A DNA stretch of 38,235 nt from Desulfobacteraceae bacterium (GCA_022340405.1 JAJDOA010000331.1:1-38235), one strand, 5' to 3'. Shown: positions 15,724-24,872, counted from the first letter of the stretch. Program-made: numbers and translations. Notes: generated by a model not told the origin, from the sequence alone.

Positions 15724-17268
15724 CTACTCGACACCCCGGGTCGGGACCGGATGCGATACGATCTGGGCATGGAGTCCGTCGGCCCGCAGGCCCTCGGCCG
15801 TAACCGCCGCCTGTTCGGAAGAGGAAAAGGCCCCCACCAGAAGCCGGGTCGTTGCAGAGGCCGGATCCTCGGTCACCGGGTAGGCGATCAAATGCCGGCG
15901 CTTGAGGCGCTGCTGCACTTCACGGAGCGATTGCCCAGCATCCTGGACCTGGACCTCGACGGCATACGGCATGGTGACCACTCGTGCAAACCGGTAATCC
16001 CGAGCTTTCAGCACCTGGGCCGCACGCAGGGCGGCCTCCCGGGTCTCGAACCGGCCGATGAAAAGCCGGTGCCAATCTCCCCCGCGGCTGGGCAGGTGGG
16101 CGAGGGACACGAAGGCCGGATGCCCGTCGCCTTGCAGTCGAAGCGCTTCCCGAACCGCCGTGTCGGGGTTGCGGAAAGAGGCCACCTGCACGGTGTATGG
16201 ATAGAGGATCGTTTTCCGGGCAACCCGGGGTGGCGCCACCGTCTTCGGCTCCGCGGTTTTCGGAGGAGGCTGGGAAACCGTGGCGGCCGTCCGGGCTCTC
16301 GCCGCAGGCGGCGTTTCCGTCGCCGGAGCGGGTGTTTTCCCCTTCATCGGCAATTCGGCGGGCAAAGCGGCCGGTTTTGCTGCATCGACCTGTGCCGGCG
16401 TTTCGCCTGGATCGGGTACCGGTTCGTCTCCATTCGCCGCCTTCAGCGTTTTCGAGCCCCGCCGGAAGGTACGGAGGTCGGGACCGTATCCTGCCAGGTA
16501 GGTTTTCCCCAACGGCATGCGTGCCCGGAAGGACTGCAGGCGCCCCAGGTGCTCCTGGAGGGCCTGGCGGTCTCCCGCGGCTTCCAGGTCATAGACGATT
16601 TGTTGCTCCAGACGGAGGGCGTCATCGAAGCGGCCCTGTTCCGCGTAGGCGGCGGCCAATGCCCCCAGAGAATCCGCATCCGAGCGAAGCGCCACCGCCT
16701 TTCGGGCATATTCCTCGGCAGCCGGTCCGTTGCGGAACCGGGGGTCGGGGCAGGCCGCCAGAATCCAAGCCAGCGGGAGATAGATGTCGTAGGCCGGCTG
16801 CAGCTGTTCGGCCCTTCGCAGATCCGTGATCGCCCGGTCGAAATCACCGGTACGCCGCCAGGCCGCCGCCCGGTTCTGGAGCGCACTGACGTAGTCGGGG
16901 TCCAGGGAGAGTGCCCGGTCATAGTCCGCGATGGCCCGCACGGTTTCTCCCCTCTGGTACCAGGCGACGCCCCGGTTGTTGTAGGCCCCGGCAAGGTCCG
17001 GATCCAAATGGAGTGCGGCCGTGTAATCCCGTATCGCCCGTTCGTACACACCCATCTTGTGCCATGCCGCCCCTCTGCTGTTGTAGGCTCCGGCATTGTC
17101 GGGGTTCTGCTCGATGGCCTTGTTGAAGGCGCTGATGGCCTCGGAGTAGCGTCGTTCCCGAAGAGCCGCCAGCCCTTTTTCGTACCAGTTCTCGACGGCG
17201 TTCGCCGGCCAAGCCGCCGCAAATAACAACGCTGCAGCCAGCAGCCAAGCAAGAACCCTACCGCCCAT
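15724..17268 (-). CDS. Periplasmic TPR protein with two SPOR domains
   Basis: This 514-residue protein begins with a signal peptide (cut likely after ANA24). Tetratricopeptide repeats span about 26-160 (for example AYNSRGAAWHKMGVYERAIR and AYNNRGVAWYQRGE), with a further helical repeat region to about 250. A Pro/Ala/Lys-rich linker covers about 285-350. Two SPOR-type domains close it: 356-432 (YTVQVASFRNPDTA) and 436-505 (LLVGAFSSSEQA). SPOR domains bind glycan strands stripped of peptides, mostly at division sites, so a role at the cell wall is likely. The start at 17268 has aaaggag upstream. It is co-transcribed with the MFS gene. Confidence 0.86.
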   Translation of the reverse strand: MGGRVLAWLLAAALLFAAAWPANAVENWYEKGLAALRERRYSEAISAFNKAIEQNPDNAGAYNSRGAAWHKMGVYERAIRDYTAALHLDPDLAGAYNNRGVAWYQRGETVRAIADYDRALSLDPDYVSALQNRAAAWRRTGDFDRAITDLRRAEQLQPAYDIYLPLAWILAACPDPRFRNGPAAEEYARKAVALRSDADSLGALAAAYAEQGRFDDALRLEQQIVYDLEAAGDRQALQEHLGRLQSFRARMPLGKTYLAGYGPDLRTFRRGSKTLKAANGDEPVPDPGETPAQVDAAKPAALPAELPMKGKTPAPATETPPAARARTAATVSQPPPKTAEPKTVAPPRVARKTILYPYTVQVASFRNPDTAVREALRLQGDGHPAFVSLAHLPSRGGDWHRLFIGRFETREAALRAAQVLKARDYRFARVVTMPYAVEVQVQDAGQSLREVQQRLKRRHLIAYPVTEDPASATTRLLVGAFSSSEQAAVTAEGLRADGLHAQIVSHPVPTRGVE

Positions 17269-17669
17269 GGCACTCCTTTCCGCTAGGCGATCCGGACCGT
17301 AACGTGAATCCGGACGCACCCGCCTTCGCCTTGCCCCTATCCTGGGGGATCACGGCATTTTCGATGATGATTACCGCAAAGCCGGAACCGCGTCAAACAG
17401 TTGACTTCACCACCGGATCAGAGTAGCTGTATCTTAGCTTTTCACTGGCGGCTCCAAAGGTTGTTTCTGGAAGCGATCTCGAAATTAGAATTTTCGTTCA
17501 AGGTCAAAAAAAACAATATAGAAACAGCCCCTAAAACGAAAACCCGAATTTCCGAAAGAAATCGCGACGCATCGGGAACCCGTGGGATCCCTGGAATGGG
17601 TCGCGCGGATGCAGGCGTCCGGCGGTGCGGCACCGTCGGCATTTCAACACACCATTGCAGGAGGGCCAA
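17269..17669. other. Divergent intergenic region before livJ
   Basis: This 401-bp gap separates the leftward TPR-SPOR operon from the rightward liv operon. It contains a short copy of repeat element A (17459-17532). I see no convincing promoter box pair; TTGACT at 17401 lacks a fitting -10. No gene is supported. Confidence 0.5.
17459..17532. repeat. Repeat element A, short internally deleted copy
   Basis: The left part (gatctcgaaattag, tttcgttcaaggtca) matches the left part of the 38001 copy. The right part (aaacaatatagaaacagc) matches the right end of the copy at 171-302. The roughly 80-bp middle found in those copies is missing. The ends ggttgtttct and agaaacagcc are near-inverted repeats. 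Confidence 0.6.
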
Positions 17670-18887
17670 ATGAAAAAACGCGCGTTGTGGACCATCGTCG
17701 GACTCGTGTCCCTGGGGCTTGTTCTGGCAGGGGGATCTGCGGTGTCGGCCAAAACCATCAAGGTGGGTATCGTGGACTGCTACAGCGGCCCGCCGAGCAC
17801 CTACACCAACGACGTACGGGACGCCTTCCAGCTCGCCGTCGACCAGTTCAACGCCCAGGGGGGTGTATTGGGCAACACCATCGAATTTGTCACGCGGGAC
17901 AGCAAGTTCAAAGTGGATATCGGGCTTTCGGCAGCCAAGGAACTGCTGCTGCGGGAAAATGTCGACATCCTGATGGGCACCATCAATTCTTCGCTGGCGC
18001 TGGCCATTTCCGACCTGAGCCTGAAGGAAAAGGTGCCCTTCATCGCCACCTTTTCCAAAAGCGCCAAGATCACCGGTGCCAAGGGCAACCGGTACGTATT
18101 CTCGATGACGGAAAACACCGCCCTGGCCGGCAAGGCCGCAGCCCACGGCCTGGCCAAACGCCCCTACACCACCTACTGGATCGCCGGCGACGACTATGAG
18201 TACGGTCACGCCATCGCCGACGGGGTCTGGGAAAACCTCAAACAACTCAAACCCGATGTAAAGCTGTTGGGCGAGTCGTGGTGGAAGGTGGGCGAACCGG
18301 ATTTCACCCCCTACATCACTTCCATCCTGGCGGCCAAGCCGGACGCCGTGATCGTGGCGACCGGCGGACGGGACTGCGTGCCGTTTCTCAAGGCCGCCAA
18401 GGCCACCGGCTTCAACGACAAGGTGCCCTTCTACATGCACACGGCAACCGAGCTGTCGACACTGAAGCCGCTGGGACTGGACGCCCCGGAGGGCGTGATC
18501 GGAACGAGCAACTACTTCTTCTACTACCCGCAGACGCCGGCCAATGAAGCTTTCGTCAAGGAGTTCGAGGCGGCCTACAATCGAAAGCCGGCTGTGGGTG
18601 CGCTGTATGGCTTTATGACCGCCCACTTCATCAAGCAGGCCTATGAAAAGGCGGGCAGCACCGACACGGAAAAGTTCATCGACGCCCTGGAGGGCATGGT
18701 GATCGACACCCCGGTGGGGAAGGTGGAAATGCGAGCCTACGACCACCAGGCCATGCTGCCCATGTACATGGGAGTGACCAAAAAGATGCCGGGTTACGAT
18801 TTCCTCGTGGCCACGGACATCGTCACCATTTCCGGCGCCGAAGCAATGCCGTCGGTGGAATCGATCCGCAAGGCGCGGGGCGAGTAG
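17670..18887 (+). CDS. ABC transporter substrate-binding protein, Liv/amide type
   Basis: This 405-residue periplasmic receptor belongs to the type-I branched-chain amino acid (LivJ-like) family. The signal peptide is KKRALWTIVGLVSLGLVLAG, with cleavage near VSA. The mature domain starts with TIKVGIVDCYSGPPSTYTND, and FQLAVDQFNAQGGVLG is the usual ligand-lobe start. DILMGTINSSLALAISDLS forms the first ligand-contact region, and GDDYEYGHAIADGVWENLK is the typical second-lobe helix. The start at 17670 has caggaggg directly upstream. It is the first gene of a six-gene operon with both permeases, both ATPases and a LUD protein. The ligand could be an amino acid, amide or aromatic acid. Confidence 0.92.
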   Translation: MKKRALWTIVGLVSLGLVLAGGSAVSAKTIKVGIVDCYSGPPSTYTNDVRDAFQLAVDQFNAQGGVLGNTIEFVTRDSKFKVDIGLSAAKELLLRENVDILMGTINSSLALAISDLSLKEKVPFIATFSKSAKITGAKGNRYVFSMTENTALAGKAAAHGLAKRPYTTYWIAGDDYEYGHAIADGVWENLKQLKPDVKLLGESWWKVGEPDFTPYITSILAAKPDAVIVATGGRDCVPFLKAAKATGFNDKVPFYMHTATELSTLKPLGLDAPEGVIGTSNYFFYYPQTPANEAFVKEFEAAYNRKPAVGALYGFMTAHFIKQAYEKAGSTDTEKFIDALEGMVIDTPVGKVEMRAYDHQAMLPMYMGVTKKMPGYDFLVATDIVTISGAEAMPSVESIRKARGE

Positions 18888-18931
18888 ACCCGGCGCAATA
18901 GCCGGTGCAACGGCAAGGGGAAGGCGAAGCC

Positions 18932-19828
18932 ATGGAATTCGCCGCGAACATCACGGCGGCAGCCCTTTTCCAGCAAATATTGGTGGGATTGAGCCGCACC
19001 ACGATCCTGTTCATCGTCTCTTCGGGACTGAGCCTCGTTCTCGGCGTGCTGCGAATCCCCAACATCGCCCACGGGTCGCTCTACATGATCGGCGCATTCA
19101 TGACCTGGTCCATCGCCACCGTCGTGGGGGGGAGCCCGGCTGCCTTTTGGCTGGCGCTGGCGTTCGCCCCCCTGGCCGTGGCACTGGTCAGCTTCGTGGT
19201 GGAGAGGGGCATCTTCTGCCGGCTGTACGACCGCGAGCACTTGATGTTGCTGCTGTTCACCTTTTCCCTGACCTTGGTGTTCAACGACCTGGTCAAGCTG
19301 ATCTGGGGTTCGGATTACCGAAGCCTCAACGCCCCGGATTTCCTGCAGGGTTCGTTTTCGATTTTCGGGCTTCCCTTCCCCCGCTACAACCTGTTTCTGC
19401 TGCTGACCGGGCCCCTGGTGGCGCTGGGTCTTTGGCTGTTGACCAACCGTACGAAAATCGGGAAGATCGCCCGGGCGGCGGCGGTGGACCGCGAAATGGT
19501 GTCGGCCGTGGGCATCAACGTCAGTTGGGTGTTCGCCTGGGTTTTCGTTATCGGCTGCTACCTGGCCGGTCTGGGCGGTGCGCTCGTAGCCCCCACCCAG
19601 AACATCACCCAGGGTATGGACCACGCCATCATCATCGAAGCGTTTCTCATCGTCATCATCGGAGGCCTGGGCAACATCTGGGGAGCGCTGTTGGGCGCGC
19701 TCATTTTCGGACTGACCGACGCCATCGGCATTTTGGTCTGGCCCCAGTTCGCCATCGTCTTTCCCTACACGGCGGTGGTGATTGTGCTGGTGTTCCGTCC
19801 CAAAGGTTTGCTCAAATCGGTGTGGTAA
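18932..19828 (+). CDS. livH: Branched-chain amino acid-type ABC permease LivH
   Basis: This 298-residue inner-membrane protein has about eight transmembrane segments. The N-terminal ALFQQILVGLSRTTILFIVS leads into SGLSLVLGVLRIPNIAHGSLYMIGAF, the common LivH block. The coupling region reads KIARAAAVDREMVSAVGINV. The EAFLIVIIGGLGNIWGALLGA stretch near the C-terminus is the second signature. The ATG at 18932 is favoured over a GTG at 18905 by its spacing to a purine-rich stretch and by the family N-terminus. Confidence 0.93.
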   Translation: MEFAANITAAALFQQILVGLSRTTILFIVSSGLSLVLGVLRIPNIAHGSLYMIGAFMTWSIATVVGGSPAAFWLALAFAPLAVALVSFVVERGIFCRLYDREHLMLLLFTFSLTLVFNDLVKLIWGSDYRSLNAPDFLQGSFSIFGLPFPRYNLFLLLTGPLVALGLWLLTNRTKIGKIARAAAVDREMVSAVGINVSWVFAWVFVIGCYLAGLGGALVAPTQNITQGMDHAIIIEAFLIVIIGGLGNIWGALLGALIFGLTDAIGILVWPQFAIVFPYTAVVIVLVFRPKGLLKSVW

Positions 19829-19847
19829 ACCCTTCTGGAGGCAGGCT

Positions 19848-20801
19848 GTGCACAACAACCCCTTGACGCGGCCGACTTGGATCGCTGGGGCGATGGTCGT
19901 TCTGGCCCTGTTCTTGCTCCCGGCGGCGGTCCCCCGTTTCTATGTGTACATGGCGGCCCTGATTCTCATCACGGGACTGCTGGCCACCAGCCTGAACATG
20001 GTGCTGGGGTTCGGCGGCATGTACCAGTTTCACCACGCCGTCTTCTACGGTATCGGAGCCTATGGGTTCGCCCTGATCGCCACCAAGACCTCGCTGCCCT
20101 CCTGGGTCGGCTACCTGGTCGCACCGGTGGTGGCTGCACTTCTCAGTCTGATCATGGGGCTGATCACCGTCCGTCTGTCCAAGCTGTACTTCGGCATGAT
20201 GCAAATTTCCCTGGGATCGTTGGTGTGGGCGTTGGTTTTCCGGTGGTACTCCTTCACCGGTGGGGATGACGGCATCCACGGCGTCTGCCCTCCCGAAGCG
20301 GTTTCCTCCACCACCGGTTCATACTATTTTACGCTTTCGGTCACGCTGGTTTGCCTCTGGTTGATGTATCGCATCGTCCACTCCCCCTTCGGCCGCACCT
20401 TCCAGGGGATCCGCGACAATCCCGAGCGAACGAGCGCCGTGGGCGTCGACGTCCGAAGGCACCAGTTGGCCGGGCTGGTGATCGCAGGGGCCTTCGCCGG
20501 CGTGGCCGGGAGCCTGTTCGTGACCGTGGAGGGATGCGCATTTCCCGAACTCCTGTTCTGGACCCTCTCCCTTGAGATTTTGGTCATGTGCCTGCTGGGA
20601 GGATGGTTCATTTTTCTGGGACCGATGTTCGGGGCGGCCGTCATGATGACCTTGCGGACCTTCGTGGGTATCTACACGGAATACTGGACGATGATCATGG
20701 GCGTCGTGTTGATGCTCATCATTCTTTTTCTCCCCGAGGGCGTCCTGGGGCTTTTCAAACGCAAGACCACAGGCGACAAGCCGGCGGAAGAGGAGGCATA
20801 G
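19848..20801 (+). CDS. livM: Branched-chain amino acid-type ABC permease LivM
   Basis: This 317-residue inner-membrane protein pairs with LivH. LLATSLNMVLGFGGMYQFHHAVFYGIGAY matches the LivM start region, although the family usually has a Ser or Gly where His-His is seen. The coupling loop is GRTFQGIRDNPERTSAVGVDV, followed by HQLAGLVIAGAFAGVAGSLF. It starts with GTG at 19848, with ggagg (19837-19841) well placed; the frame is open upstream into livH but that stretch overlaps the livH gene. The C-terminus is charged. Confidence 0.92.
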   Translation: MHNNPLTRPTWIAGAMVVLALFLLPAAVPRFYVYMAALILITGLLATSLNMVLGFGGMYQFHHAVFYGIGAYGFALIATKTSLPSWVGYLVAPVVAALLSLIMGLITVRLSKLYFGMMQISLGSLVWALVFRWYSFTGGDDGIHGVCPPEAVSSTTGSYYFTLSVTLVCLWLMYRIVHSPFGRTFQGIRDNPERTSAVGVDVRRHQLAGLVIAGAFAGVAGSLFVTVEGCAFPELLFWTLSLEILVMCLLGGWFIFLGPMFGAAVMMTLRTFVGIYTEYWTMIMGVVLMLIILFLPEGVLGLFKRKTTGDKPAEEEA

Positions 20802-21551
20802 TTGCTGGAGGTCAGGAGCGTACGAAAGAACTTCGACGGCTTCATGGCCGTCGCCGACGCGAACCTTTCGGTTTCCAAGGGGGATGTGGTCGCGGTCATC
20901 GGACCCAATGGGGCGGGAAAGACCACCCTGTTTCACCTGATCACCGGGCAGTTGGCCCCGGATCGGGGGGAAATCCTCTTCAAGGGTGAATCCATCGCGG
21001 GGCTGCCACCCCATGCGATCTGCCGCCGGGGCATCAGCCGATCCTACCAGGTGGTGAACATTTTCAACCGCCTGACGGTGTTTGAAAACGTGCAGATCGC
21101 CGTTCTGTCGCGTCGCGGAAAAACGTTCAATCTGTTCGGCCGGGCACGGTCCATGGCCGTGGACGAAACCATGGAGATCCTCGCCAGCGTCGGTATGGCC
21201 GATCGTGCGGACCGGGTCAGCGGTGCGCTTTCCCACGGCGACCAGAAGGTGCTGGAAATCGCCATTGCGCTGGGAAACCGCCCCGAACTGCTGATTCTGG
21301 ACGAACCGACGGCGGGGATGTCCCCCGAGGAAACCGCCGTCGCGCTGGCGCTGATGCGGCGGTTGTCCGAAGACATGGGCATTACGATCCTTTTCTGCGA
21401 ACACGACATGTCCATGGTATTTTCCATCGCCCGCACCCTGATGGTCATGCAGCAGGGTTCCACACTCATCCAGGGATCTCCCGAAGCGGTCCGAAACGAC
21501 CACCGCGTGCAGGAGGCCTATCTCGGAGAAGGCGACGCATGCTCCGTGTGA
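20802..21551 (+). CDS. livG: Liv-type ABC ATP-binding protein LivG
   Basis: This 249-residue ATPase drives the LivHM channel. Walker A is GPNGAGKT (34-41), the Q-loop is Gln83, the ABC signature is LSHGD (143-147; canonical LSGGQ-like position with His) and Walker B is LLILDEP (163-169). It starts with a rare TTG immediately after the livM stop (TAGTTG), with aggagg just upstream, so translation is probably coupled. The last 13 bases overlap livF. Confidence 0.93.
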   Translation: MLEVRSVRKNFDGFMAVADANLSVSKGDVVAVIGPNGAGKTTLFHLITGQLAPDRGEILFKGESIAGLPPHAICRRGISRSYQVVNIFNRLTVFENVQIAVLSRRGKTFNLFGRARSMAVDETMEILASVGMADRADRVSGALSHGDQKVLEIAIALGNRPELLILDEPTAGMSPEETAVALALMRRLSEDMGITILFCEHDMSMVFSIARTLMVMQQGSTLIQGSPEAVRNDHRVQEAYLGEGDACSV

Positions 21552-22234
21552 ACGAAATCCACACCTACTATGGGTTGAGTCACATTCTTTTCGGCGTATC
21601 GCTGGAGGTGCGGCCGGGGGAGATCGTCTGCCTGCTGGGTCGCAACGGGGCCGGAAAAAGCACTACCATGCGCAGCATCATGGGCCTGACGCCGCCCCGG
21701 AAGGGAACGATCCACTTCAAAGAAATCCCCTGCAAGGGGAAAAAGCCACACCTGTTGGCGAGGATGGGAATCGGGTACGTTCCGGACGATCGACGGGTGT
21801 TCGCGGATTTGACCGTGGACGAAAACCTGGAAATATCCGAGCGAAACGTGGACAAGAACGGATGGACCCGCGACCGGGTCTACGACTTTTTTCCGCCGCT
21901 GAGGGAAATTCACTCCCGGCGGGCCGGCTTTCTCAGCGGCGGTGAGCAGCAAATGCTTACCATCGGCCGTGCGCTGATGACCAACCCGGAACTGCTGCTT
22001 CTGGATGAACCCACCGAGGGACTGGCCCCGTTGATCGTCAAAGGACTGGCCGAACAGATCGTCCGCCTGAAGGAGAGCGGACTCACGGTCCTGCTGGCCG
22101 AACAAAACCAGACGGTGGCGTTGGAAATCAGCGACCGGGGCTATGTGATCGACAACGGCTCCATCCGCTACCACGGAACGGTCGTCGATCTTCGAGAAAA
22201 CGAAGAGATCCGGAGAAAATACCTTTGCGTGTAG
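21539..22234 (+). CDS. livF: Liv-type ABC ATP-binding protein LivF
   Basis: This 231-residue second ATPase of the transporter has Walker A GRNGAGKS (34-41), Q-loop region GIGYVPDDRRVFADLTV (the usual LivF block, with Asp for the common Glu), signature LSGGEQ (132-137) and Walker B LLLLDEP (152-158). It begins inside the livG tail and its last 10 bases overlap the LUD gene, so the three are tightly coupled. Confidence 0.94.
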   Translation: MLRVNEIHTYYGLSHILFGVSLEVRPGEIVCLLGRNGAGKSTTMRSIMGLTPPRKGTIHFKEIPCKGKKPHLLARMGIGYVPDDRRVFADLTVDENLEISERNVDKNGWTRDRVYDFFPPLREIHSRRAGFLSGGEQQMLTIGRALMTNPELLLLDEPTEGLAPLIVKGLAEQIVRLKESGLTVLLAEQNQTVALEISDRGYVIDNGSIRYHGTVVDLRENEEIRRKYLCV

Positions 22235-22998
22235 AAAGGCCCGCATCCTCCGCGGAGAGACGGCGACGCTTCCTGCAGCGCATCGCAGTGGCGCTGGGTC
22301 GGCGGCAACGCGCCTCCCTGCACTACGATGAAGTCCCGGAGCCCGACACCCGCAGCCTCTTGGCCGCCGCCACCGGGCGGACGCACAAGGAGCGGATGGC
22401 TCTGCTCAAGAGGCTTTCCGCCGCAGCCGATCCCCTGCAGATTCGACTGGGAACCGTTCCCACCCTGAAAGCGGCTGCATCGGCGGTGATACAGGTCGTT
22501 CGCCGCAGCGAACCGGAGTGGGGCGCCCGCAAGGAGGTCTGCCTTTGGCGCCATCCGCTGGTGGATCGGCTCGGCCTCGCCGCCGGATTGGACACCTTGG
22601 GAATTCCGATCCACAGGGAGGAGCCTTCCTCGAAAACGGCGGCAAAAGACGACTTTTGCGAGAAAGTGGCGTCGTCGTTTGTGGGCGTGACCAGCGCCGA
22701 CTTCTGCGTGGCCGACACGGCCACCCTCGTTCTGAAAACCCGACCCGGACAGTCCCGTTCGGTATCGCTGGTACCGTCGGTCCACATCGCCGTGATCGAA
22801 ATTTCTCAGATCGTGGCCGACCTGAAAGAACTATACGCCCTTCTTCAGTGGGACCCGGCACACCGCGCCGAGGGCCTCACACACTGCATGACCCTCATCA
22901 CCGGCCCCAGCAAAACCGCCGATATCGAGGCCACCCTCGTTCACGGAGCCCACGGCCCCCGAGAGCTGCATCTTTTCGTCATCACCGGGTCCGAATGA
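22225..22998 (+). CDS. LUD-domain protein (LutC/YkgG-like)
   Basis: This 257-residue cytosolic protein carries a LUD domain, as in LutC of the LutABC lactate oxidation system. The signature regions are GVTSADFCVADTATLVL (154-170), SLVPSVHIAVIEISQIV (181-197) and ITGPSKTADIEATLVHGAHG (225-244). The N-terminal basic helix RRRFLQRIAVALGRR is also LutC-like. The start is TTG at 22225, overlapping livF by 10 bases with ggagaaa upstream. No LutA or LutB gene is in the window. Its tie to the Liv operon suggests a role in metabolism of the imported solute, which is inference. Confidence 0.85.
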   Translation: MRVERPASSAERRRRFLQRIAVALGRRQRASLHYDEVPEPDTRSLLAAATGRTHKERMALLKRLSAAADPLQIRLGTVPTLKAAASAVIQVVRRSEPEWGARKEVCLWRHPLVDRLGLAAGLDTLGIPIHREEPSSKTAAKDDFCEKVASSFVGVTSADFCVADTATLVLKTRPGQSRSVSLVPSVHIAVIEISQIVADLKELYALLQWDPAHRAEGLTHCMTLITGPSKTADIEATLVHGAHGPRELHLFVITGSE

Positions 22999-23360
22999 GC
23001 CACCGATCCGTTGAGGCATGTCCCACAAGCTACCCGAAAAAAATTATAGCCTCCATCTGGGTAGATGCCGGGACTTCGATCGACAAAGCAAGAAATCCGA
23101 ACATCGAAACTCGAAACAATATCGAATGTCTCAAATTACATAATATATTGATTTTGTTTTCAATAGTGGCCTTGCCAGTTGTTGGGGTCATTACGGCATG
23201 CTTTTCTTTTGACACGAATCCGCCCTTTGTCCTACAACGGAGACGCCGTAATCGTCGCAGCCAAAGGCTTGACGGCCCAGCCCCCCATGATGAAGTTGTC
23301 CGGAACCGGGTTGTCGGCGCGGAGGGATCCGCCCCTCCCACAGGAACCGGAGGATCGCAC
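22999..23360. other. Intergenic region with repeat B before the mltD-like gene
   Basis: This 362-bp gap holds element B copy 2 (23019-23138) followed by a mixed-sequence leader. The gene at 23361 has a good ribosome-binding site (cggagga). No further gene or clear promoter is seen; the open frame running through this region from upstream is not supported. Confidence 0.5.
23019..23138. repeat. Repeat element B, copy 2
   Basis: It starts with tgtcccacaagct like copy 1 (311 onward). It keeps cgatcgacaaagcaagaaat and the cgaaactcgaaacaatatcg block found at 399-417. The distal end is degenerate and the 8-bp terminal repeat is not clear. It lies 20 bp after the LUD gene stop. Confidence 0.6.
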
Positions 23361-24470
23361 ATGAAACCGCCAAATCTCAGGCGATCGGCACTTGTCGCCG
23401 GCGCCGCTGTATGGCTGCTGTTTTTCAGCGTCCCGGCCGCCCTTGCGGAGGGTCCGGAAACGGCGGCCTTTCCCTCCCTGATTTCCGCCCTCCGGATCGA
23501 AGGACCCATGGATTTCTGCGGGGAGTCGGTCCCGCTGGAGGACCCAGAGGTCCGCGAAAACCTGGAAAAGGAGCTACTGCTCTCCGTGTGGGACCGAGCG
23601 CAGATCATTCTCTGGATCAAGCGCGCCGGGCGGTATTTCCCCTACATCGAAGAGGTGCTTCGCCGCAACGGGGTGCCGGAGGATCTGAAATACGTTGCCG
23701 TGGTGGAAAGCGCCATGCGGCCCCATGCCGGCTCTCACAAGGGCGCCGTGGGATACTGGCAGTTTCTCAGCTCCACGGCGCGCAAGTACGGGCTGACCGT
23801 CAACCGGTACATTGACGAGCGCCGGAACATCTATACCGCAACGGAAGCCGCCGTCCGCTATTTTCAGGAGTTGTACGCGACGTTCGGTTCGTGGACGCTC
23901 AGCGCGGCCGCCTATAACATGGGCGAAAGACGTCTGGAAGCGGAGATCAAGGAGCAGAGGGTCCACAACTTTTACCGGTTGTATCTCTACGAAGAGACCC
24001 AGCGCTACATTTTCAAGATCCTGGCGGCCAAACAAATTCTGGCCGATCCGGCCCGGTTCGGGTTCCACCTGTCGGCGGAGGACCTGTACGCCCCCCGGCC
24101 GGTGGAAACGGTGGACCTACGCCTCTCCAGGACTGTCGGCGTCCGCTCGCTGGCCCGGGCCGCCAGGAGTGACTATAAAAAGATCAAAGACCTCAACCCG
24201 CAGCTCCGCGGCCGATACCTTCCCAAGGGCCGCTACACGTTGCTGGTTCCCCCCGATGCGGCCCGGGGATTTGCTTCCCGACTGCAAGCGGTGTTGCAGC
24301 AGGAAAAAAATGACGGCAGTCAAAGAGTTTACGTAGTGCGAAAGGGCGACAACCTCTCCTCCATCGCCTCCCGGTTCAACGTGTCCCTGCCGTCCCTGCT
24401 GCGCTGGAACCGGCTCAACGCCAGCAATCCCATTCATCCCGGCCAGCGCTTGGTGATCTATGCCGACTGA
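23361..24470 (+). CDS. mltD: MltD-like lytic transglycosylase with LysM
   Basis: This 369-residue exported enzyme cleaves the MurNAc-GlcNAc bond of peptidoglycan. The signal peptide covers about 1-29 (VPAALA). The SLT-family domain has the catalytic Glu116 in VVESAMRPHAGS, followed by GAVGYWQFLSSTARKYGL (128-145) and SAAAYNMGERRL (181-192). A degenerate LysM-like segment lies at about 255-300 and a good LysM at about 322-369 (YVVRKGDNLSSIASRFNV). It is shorter than E. coli MltD and lacks an obvious lipobox. The ATG at 23361 has ggagga upstream. The downstream small gene overlaps its stop. Confidence 0.9.
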   Translation: MKPPNLRRSALVAGAAVWLLFFSVPAALAEGPETAAFPSLISALRIEGPMDFCGESVPLEDPEVRENLEKELLLSVWDRAQIILWIKRAGRYFPYIEEVLRRNGVPEDLKYVAVVESAMRPHAGSHKGAVGYWQFLSSTARKYGLTVNRYIDERRNIYTATEAAVRYFQELYATFGSWTLSAAAYNMGERRLEAEIKEQRVHNFYRLYLYEETQRYIFKILAAKQILADPARFGFHLSAEDLYAPRPVETVDLRLSRTVGVRSLARAARSDYKKIKDLNPQLRGRYLPKGRYTLLVPPDAARGFASRLQAVLQQEKNDGSQRVYVVRKGDNLSSIASRFNVSLPSLLRWNRLNASNPIHPGQRLVIYAD

Positions 24471-24765
24471 GGAAAACCGCCTGAAAATCGCGGTGGTGTG
24501 CCACTCGGGATATCGGGGCGAAGAGACCCCCCGCAGCCTCCAGCTTGGAAAACGAACCGTCGAGGCGGTGCAGGTGATGGACCGATGGCTGTCGCCGGAT
24601 CATCGGTATTTCAAGATTCTGGGCGACGACGGCGGCATTTACATCGTGCGTCACGACGACCGGCTGGATCGATGGGAGCTGACGTATTTCCGCCAGGACA
24701 CATCGCAATCGACGGCATCGGAATCCAGCAGCAGGGTGCCCCCGATCCGAAACGCATCCGAGTAG
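24460..24765 (+). CDS. Small conserved-looking protein, GYRGEETP motif
   Basis: This 101-residue protein begins 11 bases inside the mltD-like gene, so it is translationally coupled. It contains VVCHSGYRGEETPRSLQLG, a central VQVMDRWLSPDHRYFKILGD and GGIYIVRHDDRLDRWELTYF, with a low-complexity Ser-rich tail. I recognise the pattern as a small uncharacterised protein type seen in deltaproteobacteria but know no function. It has no signal peptide or transmembrane helix, and is probably cytosolic with a beta-rich fold. Confidence 0.7.
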   Translation: MPTEENRLKIAVVCHSGYRGEETPRSLQLGKRTVEAVQVMDRWLSPDHRYFKILGDDGGIYIVRHDDRLDRWELTYFRQDTSQSTASESSSRVPPIRNASE

Positions 24766-24872
24766 GACGCCTCGGCCTCGATGCTTTTGCACCATTTTTT
24801 TTCTTCACGATTCGACCATTTGTTCCGATACATATCCACTGTGAGGGCCATCGAAAAACAAGGATACGCAGC

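Noticed and set aside
17401..17429. TTGACT with TAGCTG as a liv operon promoter
   Set aside because: The -10 matches the consensus at only two positions; better-matched -10 words are spaced too far.
22518..23360. In-frame N-terminal extension of the lytic transglycosylase
   Set aside because: The extension runs antiphase through the LUD gene and repeat B; the ATG at 23361 begins a normal signal peptide with a good ribosome-binding site.
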